Assembly: GCA_016584305.1 (NCBI GenBank)
Contig: JACEEZ010006409.1
Span: 35,001-99,000 of the forward strand
Length of the DNA: 64,000 bases
Direction: 5' to 3'
DNA from: Chionoecetes opilio
Taxonomy: Eukaryota; Arthropoda; Malacostraca; Decapoda; Majidae
Shown: one piece after another, positions 58,205 to 64,000 of the stretch
Layout: every line of letters begins with the position of its first letter
Numbering within the stretch: position 1 is the first letter of the stretch
The notes under the pieces: generated by a model
The model's input: only the letters and a program-made list of their open reading frames with translations
The model's database searches: none
What the model was told of the DNA's origin: nothing
Program-made: the position numbers and the translations under genes

Positions 58205-60310
58205 TGCATATGATTGATTGATTGATTTAATGCCAAAAAAAGGTGAATGTGCCAGACATCAGAGGTCATATGGGCACTATGGCAAAACATAAATAGGGGA
58301 GGGGTTAAAGAAAAATAGTGAAACGGTGAGGGAAGGGGAAAGAACGGAATGTTACAGCAGGATGGTTAGATCAGATGTAGGATGTGGATTTGTTGGAGGA
58401 AGGAGGAAAATTTTTCCGGGGGAAAAGGGAGGGGGGTTCCGGGGAAAATGTCCGCAAGACAGGGAGGTCGGGAAAGGGAGGACAAATGAGGGAAAGGAAC
58501 GGGAACGGGCAGGAGTAAGATGGGGCCAGGATATTAGGAATTTTTGGAAAGTGGAGGAGTTTGACAGGGTGTCAGGGGGTGGGGAGGACGGCTGAATAGG
58601 AGTGTGTGGGTTGGTATGGCCTAGGTAAGCTGCGAAGAGTCTCCTAAGTCTTTTAGTGGGTAATTTTTGACCGGAGTATAGGGGGTTTGATCAGGCGAGT
58701 TTATTGGGAAAGAAAAAGTGGTCCGGGAAAATTTTCCCAAAACGTCAAAAAGGGAAAGTTTAAAAAAGGAAAGGTAGTAGTCGGAGGCTGGCAAGTTGAG
58801 AAACTTGCTTTTGAGAACATTGGGGACACAGGGGCCCGAGGGCGCTAGGAATCAACGCGTTCATTCCCCGAGCTATCCACGTGACTCGGCCCCACAGAAG
58901 CATTTGTTTTGGGGCGTGAAAAAAGGCGGAAAAACCCGTTTTGGATCTCCCAAACAAGAGGGTGAAAGGGCCGAAGGGATTGTAAAGAAAAAGGGAATTG
59001 CGGGAATCAGTGAATAGGAAGGAACGGGATGGGTAGAAAATTATGCTTTTTTAAGACAAAAGAGGATGGGTACAATTCCGTTGTAAGAACAGGGGATTCT
59101 TTAGGTATTGAATTGAAGTAAGAAAGGGGAAGAGGATGAAAAGCTAGATCCAGGTGGGATTTAGAACCACAGTGTAGCGGGGGTGCAGAGGATGAGTGGA
59201 AAGGTGTTCAAAAAAGTGAGGCGTAAGAAAAGGGGAAAAGGGTTTGACTTGGGAAGGTAGTGGAGAGGGAAAGAACAGATATGGGGGAAAGGTATAAGCC
59301 CAGGGGAAGGAAGAACAAGAAAGGGAGAAGTTAAGAGTAGGAAAGGAGGAGTGGGAGGAGGGTGGCATGCGAATAGGGAAAGGGGCGGGGCAACGAGGGG
59401 AGAGGAGACACTGGAGGAGAGTTTGGGGGGACTGCAACCTAGAAGGAGGAATTGATGAAGTTTTCGTTTTATTGATTTCTTTTAAACAATTTGCATAGCA
59501 CCGAAGTGATATGAGGGTCGACGGCGAGAGGGGGACGGGGGCCCGCTCAGCATCGAGGCTCTCAAAAAGGGGAGGAGCAAAAGGCCCCTAGACCCAAAGG
59601 GGGAGGCCTAGGCGGTGACGGGGGCCCAGGAGGTGAGGAGGGGGGGCAAGGCGAGGAATAAAATGACATCCATAGTCAAGAGTGTGGGGGACAAGGACGT
59701 GTGGAGATGGAAAAGGGGTTTTTGGGGTAGCCCCCCTAAGCACATAGGGAAATGTTTGTAGGAGGGGGAGGGACGACGGGCTTTTACTTTTGAGAAGGTA
59801 TGGCCTTCCGGGAAAGTCGGGATCGAAAGTGAGGCCAAGGTTTTTCCCAGAGGAGCAATAATTGAGAGGATGTCATAAAAAGAAATGGAGGTGGGAGTGG
59901 TACACAGAGCGAGAAAAAAGGAGGAGAAGGTTTTTGTGAAAGAGAAACAAAATCATATCAGTACCCAGGAAGAAGCAGCAGAAATGCAATGGAGGAGACG
60001 GGAAGGGTGCCAGGAAGGGAGGGAAGCGTAGAGGTGGCCATCCACGTAAAGGGGGGCCCGGACGCCGGGTGGTAAGGGGAGACGAGCCCATTCACTGAAA
60101 GAGGAACAAGGAAGTGCTAGGACATTTCCCTTGGGGACACCTTCCTTTTTTTGGGGGGAAGGCGAGGGTGGAGGAAGAGCTTAATCTGAAGGAGCGATCA
60201 AAAAAGAATCACATAAGGGAGAGCTACACAAAAAAAAAAACAGCACCCCTCGGTTTTTTTGATACGAACCCCAGCGTATCACCCGGGCCAGAGAGACCTT
60301 TTTAACCCCT
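58205..60310 (-). mobile_element. I-group LINE (RT and RNase H part), decayed
   Basis: Read on the minus strand from 60310, successive frames give a KGRCPQGNVLA-like motif, FSEWARLPLPPGV, PLYVDGHLYAS, the thumb region (KARRPSPSYKHFP, KPLFHLHTSL), then RNase H pieces (a GNERVDS motif near 58858) and a 3' end with GATGTCTGGCACATTCACCT followed by AATCAATCAATCA. The presence of RNase H points to the I/R1/LOA side of LINEs. Almost every 30-60 bases there is a frameshift, usually in a homopolymer. The catalytic YVDD appears as YVDG (about 60038-60050). Confidence 0.6.
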
Positions 60311-60329
60311 GGACTTTTTTGACAACATA

Positions 60330-63130
60330 GCAGTAACCAGTCCCCCTTGAAGGTTGACACCAGAACTATTGCCACAAGCGCTAACCCTGAAGGATTGGCG
60401 CCATGGCAAAAACCCTGCCAAAAATCAAACCTCACGGCCCCCTGGGGGACGTCTGATAAGAACTCCCACTTAATCGTTGTCATACAACACAGACTGATTG
60501 AACTTCATAAGAGAACACGCCTCACGGCCGCGGCCCTGAGCCCCACACCACCCGCGCCTACCTATCACGGTCCCGAGCGCCGCGCTACCGAAACCCCCCC
60601 TCCGCGGTCCAACCCCAGGTTATCAGTGTCTCCACTGCCACAAGTCCTGACGCCGGGCTTCTCGCCCCCCAACTGCCCCGAGACCCGAGCGGGAGATCTC
60701 GTACTCGCACTTACAGGTATCCAAAAAAAATAATCAAGCAGATAACTTCTTTTCAGCACAAGCCCCCTTGCTCCCGTCCCTCCCGCGCCCCACCTGAAAG
60801 GCGGCACGATTCAGCTAGGTCGCTCCAACAGCCCGGGCCCCCGTTCGAAGTCGCCATCATGAAGAGAAGGGGGCCACGGAGAACGATTTCTTCGGGAAAG
60901 TTGAAGTGCGACTACTGCCAGCCCCAGGGTCACACCACCCGGGAGGTTCACGCGCCTCGTCAAGAAAGGCAGAAAAAATTTTTTCAAACAGCTGCCTGCG
61001 GAACGGAAAAAAATAACGTTTGGCTACTTCACTCCCTAAAAAAGAGCTTTGCTTTCCCTCCCCCCACTTCTGACCCCCCCTCACGGGTGGTGGACCCACC
61101 CCCTAAAGCCTTCCCCCCCCCCAAAACAAGGAACCCAACATCCTACCCACCCCGGAGCACCCGCCCCGCGGGCAAGCTTTTGGTAATTTACCTCATCTCA
61201 GCTAACGTTAGAGGTTTCCAGACTAATGTCGGTGACCTAAACGTAAGCCTTTTGCCCACACCTGACATCATTGCCCTATGAGCCCTTTTCCTAAACTCCT
61301 CAGGCCAGACAATTTGGGCAGATAGGGGCTACTAAAGTTGGTTCCGACGTGACAGACCCCAAAAGGTCCCTTTGGGGGAGTCGTTTGCTTCCGCAACGGC
61401 CTCCCTGTAAAAGCTCTCCCCGTCGACCTTCCTGCTCACTGGAGATGACTTTTTAAAAATTTGTGGACACACACTCAAGACTCCATTCTGCTGTGCGTTT
61501 TTACCGTCCACAGTGGCAAGGTGGTGGCCCCTTCATACCTGACCAAAAAACTTAGATGCCTGCTCCCACATCCTGTAAGCACCCCATCTGTGGGTGATCT
61601 AACCAGACCTTGTCCAGAGGTTTTTGACGAGCTGTTGAGGGTTTTTGGGATCCCCCAAATTTAGTCACTTCCCCACCCACATCTCGGGCCTTAATTGACC
61701 GAAAACACCGATTTCCCCTGCATATAGGATTTGCCGCCCGCTAACAACAGTGGGTTCCTCCGACAACCTGGCTTTTCCCACCAAATAAAGCTGGCATCGA
61801 CAGAGATGGGCAGGACTCGCACCACGATAGGGGGACAAGGGGGACTGGGGCAATAAAGGACATTAAAAAACTTTGGTGGTCTGAGTGCTTACAGGTGACT
61901 TTGACACACAAGTGAAAAATTTAAATAGAAATTGATGCCCCCAAAGAAGTTTTGTCCCCTGCAGACATAAAAGTCTAACCGGGGGGAGACCAGCCCTTTT
62001 TTGGCTTTCAATGGGGAAAGCAGCAGACATAAGAGCAAGGCCGGTGCGAATAAGTCCCACCCCAAAGAAAATAACACCAGCACAAAATGGCCGGGAAAAT
62101 ATGAAAAAGTCCAAAAGAGGCGATAAAGAATGGGGGGGATCCCCCAAAGCGAAAGCTAACGGGCCCGTCAGTGGGCACAAGGATTGGGGAGCGCATCAAC
62201 AACAACAGGGTTCTCTCGTGCGACAGATCCCACCGTTGACCCCCTGATGCTTTTTGCAAAAGTCCCCGGGGAAAGGCTCGGGTTGGCTGCCCACTTCTCC
62301 TCCAAGAGACATTTCCTGCCCCAGAAGGGAAACCCCTTACAATTCCGGTTCTAACAAGGGCCGCCCTAGGGAACTCACCATTACCACGGAGGAGGTGTTG
62401 CAAAAACTTCAAAAATTTTGACCCCCAAAAGAAAGCGCGGAACCGTAGTATCGCCCTCACCTGTTAAAAGATGTGCCTCAAATTTGCGGGGCCTCTTGTA
62501 CCATTTTCCCGGGGGAGGCCTTTAATCCAGAGGGGCCATCTGAGTAAAAAGGGCGAGAGTCTGTGTATCCACAAAAAGAAGAGAAAGGGGCGACCCTCAA
62601 AACTACCCCCCCATTTCCCCCTTTCTTTGTTGGGAAATTTCTTGAACCCATCATTGCCCCCCAAAATCACTACATTTTTTGACGCTCCCCGCTTCTAAAT
62701 TCACGGCAATTCGGCTTCCGACGGGGGATATCCGCAGAGACCTTTTTCTTCTGCACTCAGCAGCCTGGAACCACTCCCAGATCGGATCGAAGACCCTTCG
62801 TGTCGCCCTTGAAAATCGCTGGTGCCTTTGATAGGGTGCGGCAACAGGGCAACTCCCAAGCTGAGAAGCGGGGGATTGGGGGGGATTTTAAAACCTCCTA
62901 AAAGATTACCTCCACGAAAGAACTCTGCGCGTGGTGGGAAGGGTACACCTCCTCAAAAATCATAAAAGCCGTTTCCTCAAGGAAGTGTACTCGGGCCTTT
63001 TACTTGGAACGTTTACTTCAACGACACCCTGCAGCTGAATCCTGGGGCAAAAAAGCGTTTCTGGTTTTTTCCCCCTTTACGCGTAATATTCACACAGGTA
63101 GACTAACCTTTTTTGTTAGTGATAGTCAAA
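60330..63130 (+). mobile_element. Second decayed LINE (ORF1 end, endonuclease, RT start)
   Basis: The plus strand first gives an ORF1-like region (60347-60730, Pro-rich) and a knuckle remnant, KLKCDYCQPQGHTTREVHA (60899), with one Cys missing. Then comes the endonuclease start LVIYLISANVRGFQTNVGDL (61180), TPDIIAL, WFRRDR, KLWTHTQDSILLCVF-like and VGDLTRPCPEVFDELLRVFG (61590), and RT pieces (KIAGAFDRVRQQG at 62812, YLHERTLRVVG at 62908, FTSTTPCS for a YFNDTLQ motif at 63010). Sequence becomes unreadable near the YADD region. Families of this type are common in decapods, but the clade is not certain. Confidence 0.55.
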
Positions 63131-64000
63131 TGTCCAGTAACACACTTTTCAATAAATCTTTTTCGGGGGGAATATTTGTTTCGTGAGGAGTAGAGAGCCC
63201 TTTGGGTTTTGGCAGTTCGTAAAATTTTCATTTAAAACAACACTTCGGCAAAAATACGTAAGACAGGAGCCCCCGGTCAAAAACCCCCCAGGTCCCTTTG
63301 GGTTTTCTTGCCCTTCCCCTCGACCCCTCCCGGGGGCAGCGACACCCTCCCGTGCCCCCCTCGAGCTGGTTGATAATTTCGTTTTTCCTAAGACTTTTAC
63401 ATCTGCTCCCTTACTCATTTTATTAGCATGGAGCAAATAATGTTTCTACAGTAAACAAGCATTAAAATTTTACTATCTCTATAAATATCATCATGTTACC
63501 ATATATAATGGTGTGTTATTAGCTACATGACTTTACGTAAAAATTACTAGGTGTGGGACTCCGGCACGGGAAAAGAGAGGAAGGGGCCTTTTTTGAACCC
63601 CCTCGGCAAATGCTAATCGAAAAACCATGGAGACCGGGGGGGGGGCCCCAAGTGCCACACCAGGTCACACCAAACCTTCCACACGTTTTTACTTCCTTCA
63701 TTCTTTTCCCCCTACTAATGCCTATAATCCCTTTAACATCGCCGGTCCGCCCCTGGCGGGGCCACGTGGCCTAAAAAAAATGTCCCTAACCATGTTAAAA
63801 ATGGCTTACCTGTCAGACCTGTGAAATTGAATTTTTCCACAAAAAGATACTTGCCAAAAGTGATAGCCGCAAAAACACAAACAAAGTAGCTATAGGACAC
63901 GGGGAAAAGAAAACAAGGGGGTTTTTGGGAACAGGAGAGGCGTTCTCCGAGCCCGGGAAATGCATCGTCAAGAAGGTTTTAGGAAAAAAAAAATCCAAAG
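63131..64000. other. No gene recognised, homopolymer-rich
   Basis: Short overlapping ORFs only. C-, G- and A-runs are frequent, as in the preceding 5 kb. Confidence 0.35.

Noticed and set aside
58205..63130. One LINE with a twin-priming inversion
   Set aside because: The two halves carry different family motifs (RNase H-bearing I-group versus another LINE), so two elements are more likely.

Overview
The window looks like intergenic, repeat-saturated nuclear DNA of an arthropod, most likely a decapod crustacean. The reasons are split genes with GT-AG introns, many classes of retrotransposon and DNA transposon, very long CT/TA/GT microsatellites, and interstitial TTAGG/TAACC tracts of the arthropod telomere type. 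There is no bacterial gene organisation, no rRNA and no CRISPR. I found no confidently supported single-copy host gene. Almost every readable protein belongs to a mobile element, and most are broken. The species is inference.

Layout. 0-6 kb: a three-exon Myb/SANT-like DNA-binding gene (a Harbinger-companion type). A 5'-truncated RTE retrotransposon with a 12-bp target duplication lies in intron 1. Intron 2 holds a 1.05-kb repeat in two copies joined at a single N, plus a second RTE copy with an 11-bp duplication. 6.1-9.1 kb: a foldback DNA transposon with arms of about 350 bp, the left arm split by a 1.7-kb insertion. 9.1-15 kb: an acidic ORF fragment, a PIF/Harbinger transposase remnant and two diverged copies of a 1.3-kb block carrying 21-bp and 41-bp minisatellites. 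15-22 kb: a possible promoter with a short presequence-like ORF, otherwise AT-rich DNA, a 0.74-kb inverted-repeat element and a TAACC minisatellite. 22-24.8 kb: Harbinger transposase copy A, ending at an N, then a CR1-like LINE fragment on the minus strand.

26.2-29.9 kb: a Ty3/Gypsy element (plus strand) with integrase upstream of reverse transcriptase. A 481-bp pogo/Tigger-like element interrupts it, and it is cut off by Harbinger copy B (30.3-31.2 kb), whose ORF is open but has lost the catalytic Glu. 31.9-34.4 kb: LINE fragments, an RTE copy inside an ATTTTCC-rich minisatellite, and an unidentified exon-like ORF. 36.7-37.9 kb: long CT and GT repeats. 37.9-43.6 kb: a second Gypsy element (minus strand), again with integrase before RT. 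Its integrase is split by a 1,667-bp TTAA-flanked element that carries a TA-flanked foldback transposon. 45.5-50.5 kb: inverted-repeat elements and microsatellites. 50.9-55.1 kb: a nearly full-length two-ORF Jockey-like LINE with five in-frame stops and two frameshifts. 58.2-63.1 kb: two further decayed LINEs in head-to-head orientation in sequence with many homopolymer indels.

How the parts relate. Transposase plus Myb/SANT protein, and gag-protease-integrase-RT, are known functional sets, but here they are scattered and mutated, so I read them as relics. Insertions lie inside other insertions repeatedly, which gives a relative order of events. The three single-N positions (3448, 13345, 24059) should be treated as possible joins; at 3448 and 24059 they coincide with breaks in homology.
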